Of a stretch of DNA of 64,000 bases, positions 1 through 9,439 are shown piece after piece. The stretch covers positions 19,034,740 through 19,098,739 of the forward strand of contig NC_090759.1 in assembly GCF_036898095.1 (NCBI RefSeq), given 5' to 3'. This stretch comes from Palaemon carinicauda (Eukaryota; Arthropoda; Malacostraca; Decapoda; Palaemonidae). Position 1 is the stretch's first letter. Every line of letters begins with the position of its first letter. The notes under the pieces are model-generated. The model searched no databases, was not told where the DNA came from, and worked only from the letters and a program-made list of their open reading frames with translations. Both the position numbers and the translations under genes were made by a program.

Positions 1-774
1 CTGTTCAAGAGTCCAGTTTGAAGTAAAGTAAGGGGAAAGTTTGTATTGTGGGATATTGAGAAAGTAAGAGTGATCAAGGGTGTGGGGGTTGTTTTTGTTT
101 ACATCCCGCCACAATGCCGGATACAACTACAGTATATGTCTATACAGTAGCCAGTATATTTGCAGTATAGATCATACTGCAAACAGAAAACTAAGGTATA
201 AAAGTACAGTAGACCCCCGCAATACGACATTAATCCGTTCCAGAGTTGGTATCATATAGCGGGCAATAGAATAGCTAATGCGTGCAAAACCCCAGGTAAA
301 AACTTTGAAAAGTAGTACGTAACAAAATAGTATAGTAAGCACTGTACTACAGTATACTTATATATAATATACATTTACTGTACAGTATATAATTAAATAA
401 CATTACAGGTATAAATAAAAAGGTAAATTTACAGTTTCATCCATTATGTGGAAACTGGAATAAAAATATATTTGTTGCATCAGAAATAGTGTAGTTTCAA
501 CGAATTTAACGTTTATTTTAACTGCAAACCCTCCGAATTAGAGATTTACTATGGAGTTAAAACAACAAGTTTTTCCAGAAAAATCAGTTTTTGTAACCGT
601 GTTTTTATTGTTTTTGTTACATATTATGTTGTAATGCAGAAATACCCTACTTTATCCCAACAATTATGGGGTACCCCAGGTGGGAACCAGGGTTTTGGGT
701 GGGGGAGGGGGCGTCCAATGATATTTGCACTAATTAATGTTCCACCACCCCTCCCTCTATACCCCTACCTAGCC
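1..774. other. AT-rich intergenic DNA, no gene seen
   Basis: No reading frame here looks like a known protein. The stretch is AT-rich with scattered short cagtata-type motifs, and contains one Tigger-like terminal fragment (205-246). The short open frame at 634-825 runs into the poly-G minisatellite and is not a gene. Confidence 0.5.
205..246 (+). repeat. Tigger/pogo-like terminal fragment
   Basis: Starts at a TA followed by cagtagacccccgc and then ttaatccgttcc. This resembles the terminal inverted repeat of pogo/Tigger-class mariner relatives, which insert at TA. No matching inverted end was found nearby, so this is a solo end. A Tigger transposase relic lies at 3099-3578 but need not belong to the same copy. 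Confidence 0.4.
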
Positions 775-1190
775 CTACCGGGGGGGGGGGGGGGGGGGCT
801 CCGCCCCCCCTGCAACCCCCCTTAAGGCCACAGTGATTTTCAGGGCACTACCGAACCTAAAAAACCCACCTAACCTAGCCTAGGGGCCCTGTACCCCTAC
901 CAGGGGGGGGGGGCCTCCGCCCCCCCCTGCGACCTCCCCTCTTAAGGTCACAGTGATTTTCAGGGCACTACCGAACCTAATAAACCCACCCAACCTAGCC
1001 TAGGGGCCCTGTACCCCTACCAGGGGGCTCCGCCCCCCCTGCGACCCCCCCTTAAGGTCACAGTGATTTTCAGGGCACTACCGAACCTAATAAACCCACC
1101 TAACCTAGCCTAGGGGCCCTGTACCCCTACCGGGGGGGGGGGGGGGGGGGGAGGCTCCGCCCCCCCTGCGATCCCCCCTTTACCCCGGGC
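775..1190. repeat. GC-rich minisatellite, 110-120 bp unit
   Basis: About 3.5 tandem units. Each holds a variable poly-G tract (up to about 20 G), a ctccgcccccc segment, cttaaggtcacagtgatttt, and cctagcctaggggccctgta. The conserved cagggcactaccg starts at 841, 961 and 1071, giving periods of 120 and 110. Length differences come mainly from the G tract. It lies just downstream of the Merlin transposase on that gene's strand. Confidence 0.85.
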
Positions 1191-1227
1191 TAAATTTAAA
1201 TATATATTTTTTAAGTCACTTCTTACC

Positions 1228-2279
1228 TTAAATGGAACCTGACGATGATGATGTGGAAGGCTGTGGTTGACCCTCTTCTGAATCATCAATAGCTACTGGA
1301 ACCCGTTGTGCCTCAGATTGTGGAGGATACAGTTTGCTGGCCGTGATAAAAAAATGATGGAGCAGCTTCTCCTCAGGGTAATTGTGTATAAAAATAAAAC
1401 GTGACAAATACTGCCTGAAGTATTCACAACGGTTACCAGGCCGTTGTATCCCTTCCTTCAGCTCCCGCCAAAGACGTTCAATGTTTTGGGTATGGGTGTC
1501 GGGGTTTGAAGGATCCACAAAATTTTCTGAATGGTTTACAGTACGGTGATCGTATCCAAGAGACTGCAGAGAATTATAAGCCCGCCACTTATCACTAACA
1601 ACAATGCTGCCCCGTTTAATGTACTTCTCAATTAAAGGGATGAGGGTAGCTGCATCACGCTTCTGTGGTAATGGGTTAATTAAAGGCACAATAAATGTTT
1701 TTTTTTGGACTGCCTCACAATACCCCCCAACACCCATATGTCACTCAGAGGCCTTCCACGGTCATACTTCCGTTTTCCAAAATGAGATTCGTCAATCTCA
1801 ATGATTACACCTTCACCACCAATAGCCTCTTGGTTATCAAAACTAAATTCAGTCACTTCTGAACAAAAGCTTCTCCAGTCTACACTAGTAGATGGAGATA
1901 TACTGAGGCCCTTAATTATAAAATGGTGGTCCCAACACTTATGCAAGCAGTGATTGACAAATAAAATTAATTTCCACGGGGGAAGGTGGGACCCGTGAAG
2001 AAAAGTTCCCTTATAGTCACTAACACTATAATTGCACAAACGCCTTTTCTTCGTTTTAGGTATTTTCACTGATTTTGTACAATACCACACATGTCTATCT
2101 TCACGGAAAAGTAAAGGCGAATCACATTTAGCACACGAAACACTTATAGGTAACACTAAATGCTCTCGAAGAAACCGATTCACAATGTCTGGGGTACCAT
2201 TATAATTACCATGAAATCGGCCGATCACCTCAAAATAAGAATAAAGACATATATCGCACACCTGCACCGGAGGATCCAT
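1228..2279 (-). pseudogene. Merlin (IS1016/ISXO2-like) DDE transposase, one frameshift
   Basis: Cut-and-paste transposase of the Merlin superfamily, related to bacterial IS1016/IS1595. The first part (1680-2279, 199 aa) has a Cys-rich N-terminal region (CAKC near residue 49, C67, C82) and the first catalytic Asp (D163) in IIEIDESHFGKRKYDRGR. The second part (1228-1737) continues with the second Asp in VVSDKWRAY (D49) and the third acidic residue in NIERLWRELK (E87). The parts are in different frames and meet at an A homopolymer (T run at about 1697-1706 on +), so one indel separates them from an open frame of about 345 residues. The indel could be real decay or a sequencing or assembly error. 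No terminal inverted repeats were identified. Confidence 0.85.
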
Positions 2280-3098
2280 GACAGTTAAGTATGAGAAAAC
2301 TTAACCGGCAGGTTTCCAACCCAAAAACAAACGACAATCAGGAGTTTTTCCCATAATGAAATAGGAAAAAAACAAAATACTATCGGTTATAATGTTATAT
2401 TGCACGAAAAACAGATCCTTGAAACAAGAATAAGAGACAAAATGAATCGTCCAATAATAACCCTTGAAAAGATCCCAGTAGTATTTTGATTGGAGGAGCG
2501 ACATTAGTGGGAGGAGCAAATGCGCATTCAAGCAAATATTGTCACATTACGCAATGGGGAGGAGCCAAGTAGGATGAAAACAGATATTCAAACTAACAAG
2601 AGGTACCTTGCGTGCCCATGGAAAGATATACACTAAACTTAGAAAAAGTCAAGACCTTCAATACCTGAAATAGTTTTTTCTCCGTAAGTATGCATTAGCG
2701 ACAATAATGTATTGAGAGGAAGTATTTGGTTATCACGTGCTGTACTAGGGAAACATATTATTATAATACATTTCCCATAATGGATGAAACTGTAATAATA
2801 CCAATAAGAATTATAAACTGTACTGTACTGCAAAGGAAAAATTAAATTTTATTTACCTTTGGAGTGACGTGACTTGAGAGCTGGTAGTGGGTGGAGGCAG
2901 AGGGGGGAGGAGACGGTAGATATAAAACCGTACCGATGCTAATTATGTTATGTACACTTAATAATAAATTTATTCTTACTATTAAACACTTAAAATTAAA
3001 AATGCTTTTTATTATTATTTTTGTCTTTTGAAATTTTTTTCTATTTTTTTAGAATTTAAAAAATTACTTTTTTCGCTTTCTTAATAGAATCAATTATA
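2280..3098. other. No gene seen
   Basis: AT-rich flank of the Merlin and Tigger relics. The short open frames here have no recognisable motif. The GGTAGTGGGTGGAGG-type segment around 2883-2920 is purine-rich and may belong to a transposon leader, but I cannot assign it. Confidence 0.4.
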
Positions 3099-3578
3099 TC
3101 ATCTTTGCTTTCTGACACTTCTCTTTTGGAGATATATTTCTCCAAAAGAAGCCTGTTTCTGACGATTCCTCAACATATTTCTAAAATGACTCATACACTT
3201 GTCATTAACACTCTCCATAAGATGACCTGTGTGAAGTTTTTCTGGGTGTTTTTTTTCAATGAAACTTGTAAGGTTTTCATATCAACCGATAGCTTCCCTT
3301 ATTTCTGCCGATGTCGTTTCTTCAGTCCCCCCCCCCCCCGGTCCTCGCCACCACTAGAGCTGTGCTCTTCTTGCATGATGGTCAACTGCATTGCCTCCAA
3401 CTCCTTCAAGTCTTCAGTCGTAAGCTCCCCCCTGTGCCTACTCGATAAGGTTATTCGTACTAGCGAGGGTAACAATGCGCATGCCTTCTTCGTATTTCTT
3501 TATTATCTCCAGCTTCGTTTCCATAGTAATCATCTTCTTACTTCTCCCTTTAACACCACTAGTAATCTTGGAACCCAT
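3099..3578 (-). pseudogene. Tigger (pogo) transposase relic, catalytic core deleted
   Basis: The ATG at 3578 begins a CENP-B/psq-type helix-turn-helix N-terminus containing SKKMITMETKLEIIKKYEEG, typical of Tigger transposases. From about 3435 to the TGA at 3099-3101 the sequence resembles a Tigger C-terminus: LTTEDLKELEAMQ, then FIEKKHPEKLHTGHLMESV, then FRNMLRNRQKQ. The DNA-binding second half and the whole DDE domain expected between them are missing, so an internal deletion joins about residue 40 to the tail. The tail also carries a frameshift near the poly-C tract (3327-3340) and an in-frame stop. It cannot be active. The N-terminal part reads in frame with the retroelement gag relic upstream, which is presumably an accident of insertion. 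Confidence 0.75.
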
Positions 3579-3599
3579 GGCTAAAGAATTAAAGTTATT

Positions 3600-4697
3600 A
3601 CAAGCAGACGCTTTCTTGCTGAGAGCTCCCAATGACCAGTCAAGAAAATTAAATACTTCAAAGGCACGGAAGACTCCCTTGAGTAGGTGATCCAGTTCTG
3701 AAGTAGTCCATAACACTTTTGAGCGTCTCATGGCTAGACGAGGAGGAGAGTCTACCAGGCTTGAGAAGTCTCCCTGGGCAGAGGCAGGAACTCCCAAGCC
3801 GAGAACTTCTCCTGTGTCATACCAGACGCTCGAACGTGAAGCCAATTTAGATGGGGGGAAAAGCAAAGGAAGCCTTGCCAAGACTTCTTTTGGTTTGTAA
3901 CCAATCTCCCAACAGAAGTAAAGCTCTCTTGGATGATCGAGAGAGTACAAGTAGTAAAAGCAGGAGTTGTAGCGGCCAACCCTAAGGTAAATTCTGAGGC
4001 TGGCGAGCGAGCAGCAGCAGGAACAAAAGAGGACGGAAAAACTTCCTTGAAAACCGTCATGATTTTCTTAAAATCTAAAGCCTGTTGTGTAGACTTAGGT
4101 TCTTCTTCGTCTGACATGACACCCAAAGGTACAGCAGTAAATAAGGGATCGTCCGCTTCCTCCTCCGGAAAAACTTCGTCCAAATTTATGAGTCTGTACG
4201 TGGTGGAGAGTCAATAATAATTCGCGATGGAAGGGCTTGACAACTAGCATCAACCTGACGTTGAATAACAGGTAGAGGTTGAATGCCGACGTCACGTCGG
4301 GGTTGCATCGACTGACGTTCGACTTCACGGTGAGGTTGTCGATCTACGTCACGGAGCAGCTGTCGATCAGCGTCACGTTTGACAGCTTGTCGAGCAGTAG
4401 AGATCATGTCAGCTTGACGTGAAACCTCACGCTCAGAAGTTTGACAGGAGTCACGTTTGATAGGACCGTGACGTTCCGCTAGCAAAGGTTCTTTACGCTC
4501 AAGAGCTGGACACACTACATTAATGTCAATATTTTTGACTGAATGTCCTGCAGCATACTAAAATTAGGGTCGTGCACAGGAGGATCAGAACGTGACTTCG
4601 GCAATGTTCGATCTGAAACGTCAGTGATAAAAACGGGAGCAGCACTCACGTCACGCCTGGATTGTCCAGATGAAATTAAAGAACCGTGACCCTGCAT
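3600..4697 (-). pseudogene. Retroelement gag-like relic (DIRS/Ngaro type suspected)
   Basis: Reading on the - strand, 4697-4186 gives short basic, charged frames with a degenerate RDVxRQ-type repeat. From 4183 an acidic segment (MDEVFPEEEADD) leads into a capsid-like stretch. A frameshift near the G run at 3853-3858 moves the continuation to another frame, ending with FRAFEVFNFLDWSLGALSKK. I read the latter as a gag/capsid C-terminus of a tyrosine-recombinase retroelement, but this is pattern impression, not a database match. The relic is cut at about 3600 by the Tigger relic and bordered upstream by a foldback MITE at 4757. It might be the distal part of the gag family whose N-terminus lies at 22260-22967, which also borders a copy of that MITE. 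Confidence 0.45.
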
Positions 4698-4756
4698 AGA
4701 CTGACGTTCGTTACAGTGTGCGGGGGTCTCCGGAGCAACAAAATCAGACGTTAAAA

Positions 4757-5203
4757 AAAAGGGATTTTGACAAAGAAAAAATCTATTTCTGAGGAGATAC
4801 CTGTGACGCCCAGTGAAAAGGGTCCTTCCTTACACTTTTCTGATATAAATACTTCCAAATATACCAGAAAAAGTTAAAGCATGGAATGCAGAGGTTACTA
4901 CCCTCGCGCGAGCACCCAGTGGGCGTCGTGTATAAAGCAGAGGCGTGTGAAAACCACAATTCACAGGCTGTCTTCCAATTAGATAATTCCTTCATCAAAG
5001 GGAAGGGCCGTAACAGAGGCCCTAGCTACATTACCTGAGCCACTCTACCGACGCCCGACGCTAGCGACATCTGTACTACATCCTTCTGCAAGAACTATGG
5101 CTTGGAAAGGAAAGGGTGGGGCCACGTAAGGGAGGGGTTTCACCGGGCGTCACAGGTATCTCCCCAGAAATAGATATTTCCTTTGTCAAAATCCCTTTTC
5201 TGG
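4757..5203. mobile_element. Foldback MITE family 1, copy 1
   Basis: The ends are inverted repeats of about 60 bp: gggattttgacaaag followed by aatctatttctgaggagatacctgtgacgc on the left, and its reverse complement at about 5141-5203. There is no coding capacity. Beyond the right end the sequence continues ctgggtcgacctgtgac, so the right end can itself fold into a hairpin. Other copies are at 7116-7562 and, inverted and lacking part of the ends, at 21838-22134. Confidence 0.8.
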
Positions 5204-5635
5204 GTCGACCTGTGACCCCCGGTGAAAATGTACCAGAGAATGCCTTCCAAGCCCAATAAACACTATCAAATAATAAGGATATAGTCAAACACCATGTACC
5301 AAAAACAAAATACTATATTAAGGTAAGTAAAATATGAAAAATAACACATTATCCAAACAGGAATCCAAAAATATGGAGTAACAATAAGCTGAAATGCAGG
5401 GAATCATCCCGAGAATCAAAACGCAACACGAAATCAATCCTTACATGGCTAAAGAATGGTAACATGAAATAACATAAGGTAAGGTTAAACATACTAAAAG
5501 GTAATAACCAAGGTAATGACGTAATGGTAACATAATTCTAGGGCTAAACGAACCACCCAGGAGAGCGGCGACGTGGCGAGAGAGGCAGGTAGGTGGGAGA
5601 ATGAGAGAGATGGATGAAAAGGAAGAGCAAAGAGA
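5204..5635 (-). other. 3' flank of the tyrosine recombinase
   Basis: Non-coding on both strands apart from a short frame reaching from the MITE. It is conserved in the second copy (7563-7994), so it belongs to the duplicated unit, probably the 3' untranslated part of the DIRS element. No terminal repeat was recognised. Confidence 0.5.
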
Positions 5636-6610
5636 TTATTGGGGGGAGATAAGACTCCCAGCTGCAACCGTGGGGAACTTAAGGGCCTGTAGGTTCTTCA
5701 AATAGTGGCGTTTGAAAACCATAGGAGATTTCCAACCCGTATACTTCTTAAGGTCATCAAAATCCATGTTCTGAAAGTAATTGATGGAGGTTGCTACCGA
5801 CCGGATATCATGAGCATGGGGAAATGATTCCGGGTTAGCTTGCCTAATAAAGTAAAGGATTTGTTGCCTGATGCCTTGAATGGAAATAGTGCCTCCTTTT
5901 TCTCTGAGAAACAAGGGGCCAGACGAGCGGGTGGCGGTTCTAGCTAAAAATGCCCTGAGTGTAGTGACTGGACACAGAGAAGTATCTTGGAGAAGAGGGA
6001 TAATCTTCCAAGGGGACCACCTATTTTGCGGGTCCTCGTTTTTAGCTAGGAAAGCTCTGTCTGGAGAAAGTAGAACTTCGCCTGACGGGAGGAAATCTAT
6101 ATTTTCAGGATTAAGTGAGAGAGCTGCTAATTCTGAGATTCTAGCACCTGAGGCCAAGGCCGTTAGGAATAAGGTCTTCCTAAGAAGAGTGATGTAGGAG
6201 CAGGATTCGTTATCCGTGTCTGAAGTTAGCTTTAGTATGTTGTTCAGAGAACAAGAGACCTTTTGTGGGCGAACCGAAGGTCTGAGCCTAGCGCATGCCT
6301 TCGGAATAGATGAAAAATAGGAATCTGCCAGGTCAATATTGAAACCCACGAGGAAGATCTTCTTCAGAGCCGACTTAATCGTGTTTATAGTGCTAGCTGC
6401 TAGGCCCTTGTCAAATAGGGACTTAAAGAATGAGATAGCCAAATTAGAGGTCATGCGAGAATGTTCTAAATTCTTTAGGAAATCTGCTAATTTCTTCACG
6501 GCCGAATCGTATTGTTTAATTGTAGAGTCCCTTTTGTCTGATTCTATGAAGAGGACATTTTCCGGGTCAATGTTTGCGTCCCTGTGGGCTGCAAACTTCA
6601 TGAAATCCAC
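5636..6610 (-). CDS. DIRS-type tyrosine recombinase, open frame
   Basis: Encodes 324 residues of the recombinase that integrates DIRS-type retrotransposon DNA. An N-terminal SAM-like core-binding region (about 25-100) precedes the catalytic domain. The expected set is visible: R157 in ASGARISEL, H267 and R270 in HAHDIR, W293 in TGWKS, and the nucleophile Y303 in RHYLK. The same frame stays open upstream of the ATG to about 6664 (a DCVRF...VDF segment), matching the start of the recombinase region in element A, so the ATG at 6610 may not be the true start. The RT and RNase H that should precede it are absent. A MITE fragment begins at 6676. It is the only catalytically complete, uninterrupted recombinase in the window. 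Confidence 0.88.
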   Translation of the reverse strand: MDFMKFAAHRDANIDPENVLFIESDKRDSTIKQYDSAVKKLADFLKNLEHSRMTSNLAISFFKSLFDKGLAASTINTIKSALKKIFLVGFNIDLADSYFSSIPKACARLRPSVRPQKVSCSLNNILKLTSDTDNESCSYITLLRKTLFLTALASGARISELAALSLNPENIDFLPSGEVLLSPDRAFLAKNEDPQNRWSPWKIIPLLQDTSLCPVTTLRAFLARTATRSSGPLFLREKGGTISIQGIRQQILYFIRQANPESFPHAHDIRSVATSINYFQNMDFDDLKKYTGWKSPMVFKRHYLKNLQALKFPTVAAGSLISPQ

Positions 6611-6675
6611 AAAGTTAGGGTTTTGGCTATCCTTGAGGAATCTGACACAGTCTGAGTTTGGACTTTTTGGGCTCT

Positions 6676-7022
6676 AGCCATGTCGTCCTGATGGAAGTTC
6701 CTATAGGGTAGCTTCCTTGGGTATATTACAACTACGGCGATATTCCCAGAGAATTTACCTTAAGGTACCCAGAATTCTAACTCCTGGAGCGAATATCCCT
6801 AATAAAAGAACCAGGGATATCGCGAAATATCAGAGGACGTATTCTTGACACGCCACATGGCAATCTGCACCTCGAACAGAGATAACACTTCGAAGGGATC
6901 AATTGGCAAGAAAACGAAAACGAGAAAGAAAAAGGAGAGCCGCTCGCAAGGCTCTCTCTTCTCCCGTTTCGTAAGCGTGCATTGCGCCGCTCATGGCGCC
7001 ATCTGTATTCCTTTTTGCTTAG
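6676..7022. mobile_element. Foldback MITE family 2, fragment
   Basis: Matches, in reverse orientation, the interior and right end of the full copy at 15120-15664: ccatgtcgtcctgatggaag at one side and tggcgccatctgtattcc at the other. It lacks the second end. It sits directly upstream of the recombinase and has replaced the RNase H region expected there. Confidence 0.75.
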
Positions 7023-7115
7023 CTTAACAACTCAATTAAAGAACCGTGACCCTGCATAGACTGACGTTCTTTACAGTGTGCGGGGGTCTCTGGAGCAACA
7101 AAATCAAACGTTAAA

Positions 7116-7562
7116 AAAAAGGGATTTTGACAAAGGAAAAATCTCTTTCTGAGGAGATACCTGTGACGCCCAGTGAAAAGGGTCCTTCCTTACACTTTTC
7201 TGATATGAATACTTCCAAATATACCAGAGAAAGTTAAAGCATGGAATGCAGAGGTTACTACCCTCGCGCGAGCACCCAGTGGGCGTCGTGTATAAAGCAG
7301 ATGCGTGTGAAAACCACTATTCACAGGCTGTCTTCCATTTAGATAATTCCTTCATCAAAGGGAAGGGCCGTAACAGAGGCCCTAGCTACATTACCTGAGC
7401 CACTCTACCGACGCCCGACGCTAGCGACATCTGTACTACATCCTTCTGCAAGAACTATGCCTTGGAAAGGAAACGGTGGGGCCACATAAGGGAAGGGTTT
7501 CACCGGGCGTCACAGGTATCTCCCCAGAAATAGATTTTTCCTTTGTCAAAATCCCTTTTCTG
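7116..7562. mobile_element. Foldback MITE family 1, copy 2
   Basis: Near-identical to 4757-5203 because it lies within the duplicated block. It has the same inverted ends and is non-coding. Confidence 0.8.
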
Positions 7563-7994
7563 GGTCGACCTGTGACCCCCGGTGAAAATGTACCAGAGAA
7601 TGCCTTCCAAGCCCAATAAACACTATCAAATAATAAGGATATAGTCAAACACCATGTACCAAAAACAAAATACTATTTAAGGTAAGTAAAATATAAAAAA
7701 TAACACATTATCCAAACAGGAATCCAAAAATATGGAGTAACAATAAGCTGAAATGCAGGGAATCATCCCGAGAATCAAAACGCAACACGAAATCAATCCT
7801 TACATGGCTAAAGAATGGTAACATGAAATAACATAAGGTAAGGTCAAACATACTAAAAGGTAATAACCAAGGTAATGACGTAATGGTAACATGATTCTAG
7901 GGCTAAACGAACCACCCAGGAGAGCGGCGACGTGGCGAGAGTGGCAGGTAGGTGGGAGAAGGAGAGAGATGGATGAAAAGGAAGAGCAAAGAGA

Positions 7995-8927
7995 TTATTG
8001 GGGGGAGATAAGACTCCCAGCTGCAACCGTGGGGAACTTAAGGGCCTGTAGGTTCTTCAAATAGTGGCGTTTGAAAACCATAGGAGATTTCCAACCCGTA
8101 TACTTCTTAAGGTCATCAAAATCCATGTTCTGAAAGTAATTGATGGAGGTTGCTACCAACCGGATATCATGAGCATGGGGAAATGATTCCGGGTTAGCTT
8201 GCCTAATAAAGTAAAGGATTTGTTGCCTGATGCCTTGAATGGAAATAGTGCCTCCTTTTTCTCTGAGAAACAAGGGGCCAGACGAGCGGGTGGCGGTTCT
8301 AGCTAAAAATGCCCTGAGTGTAGTGACTGGACACAGAGAAGTATCTTGGAGAAGAGGGATAATCTTCCAAGGGGACCATCTATTTTGCGGGTCCTCGTTT
8401 TTAGCTAGGAAAGCTCTGTCTGGAGAAAGTAGAACTTCGCCTGACGGGAGGAAATCTATATTTTCAGGATTAAGTGAGAGAGCTGCTAATTCTGAGATTC
8501 TAGCACCTGAGGCCAAGGCCGTTAGGAATAAGGTCTTCCTAAGAAGAGTGATGTAGGAGCAGGATTCGTTATCCGTGTCTGAAGTTAGCTTTAGTACGTT
8601 GTTCAGAGAACAAGAGACCTTTTGTGGCGAACCGAAGGTCTGAGCCTAGCGCATGCCTTCGGAATAGATGAAAATAGGAATCTGCCAGGTCAATATTGAA
8701 ACCCACGAGGAAGATCTTCTTCAGAGCCGACTTAATCGTGGTTATAGTGCTAGCTGCTAGGCCCTTGTCAAATAGGGACTTAAAGAATGAGATGGCCAAA
8801 TTAGAGGTCATGCGAGAATGTTCTGAATTCTTTAGGAAATCTACTAATTTCTTCACGGCCGAATCGTATTGTCTAATTGTAGAGTCCCTTTTGTCTGATT
8901 CTATGAAGAGGACATTTTCCGGGTCAA
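7995..8927 (-). pseudogene. DIRS tyrosine recombinase, frameshifted second copy
   Basis: Nearly identical to the gene at 5636-6610. Two single-base losses compared with that copy break the frame: one G in the ttttgtggg run near 8626 and one A in the gatgaaaaa run near 8670. The catalytic half (7995 to about 8620) is still open and keeps R, HDIR, W and the RHY tyrosine. The N-terminal half continues in another frame up to about 8910 and stops where element A starts. On the - strand it lies downstream of element B, which lacks a recombinase of its own, so it may once have been B's recombinase. Confidence 0.85.
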
Positions 8928-9439
8928 CTGGCTGTTACTGCCGGCCGGCACATGCATTTGAACCAGCGTTCTGCCGCCTTATAGCTCTTATGTAGTATAC
9001 TTTAGAGCTAGTTATGGTGAGTGCTGGCCGGCACATTACCTTCTATACTGTACTAGTATTCTTCAGTATAGTATATACTGTAGGGAGAAAACTATAGTAT
9101 AGTATTGTTACAACACTGTGTTTTCTAACATTGTTGTGTTGTCTTGCACAGCCCTTTGGTGTTGCCTTACAGATAAAGAAAGTGAGTTCTTTCTTGTCTA
9201 CTATCCGGTATTTTAAAATCATCCCTTAGGTGTGAGCTACACCTGTTTCCTCTGGAAATTTTTCATTGGTTGCTCTAGGATAGATTAACCATACGATTTT
9301 ATTATCTGGAAGGTTGCAACAATTGACTGTGCGGGAAACATAAGTGTGTGTCTTTCCTTTCTGTTTTGTTATGCTAAACTGTGCATATCCAGTGATACGT
9401 AGTTCACTTGATACTCGTGGAAATTTCTTCTCTTTACAG
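8928..9439 (+). other. Element A 5' leader with a likely 3' splice site
   Basis: Non-coding leader with two copies of a gccggccggcac-type palindromic motif (about 8941 and 9028). It ends in a pyrimidine tract, ttcttctctttacag, at 9425-9439 just before the Cys-rich start of Gag. Element B has the same arrangement (tttttattacag ending at 19740 on the - strand). This suggests that gag's first coding exon lies upstream or that the leader is spliced. Confidence 0.5.

Larger units (their letters stand above)
4677..6570 (-). repeat. Duplicated block, copy 1 (MITE + recombinase)
   Basis: This segment and 7036-8927 are near-identical and in the same orientation, offset by 2359 bp at the left end and 2357 bp at the right. 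The shared part covers a short gag-flank piece, a whole foldback MITE, the 3' flank and most of the tyrosine recombinase. Copy 1 is the intact one. Confidence 0.9.
7036..8927 (-). repeat. Duplicated block, copy 2
   Basis: Second copy of 4677-6570. It differs by scattered substitutions and two net 1-bp deletions. It ends abruptly at 8927, where DIRS element A begins, so the missing last part of the recombinase-upstream region was probably displaced by A. Confidence 0.88.
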
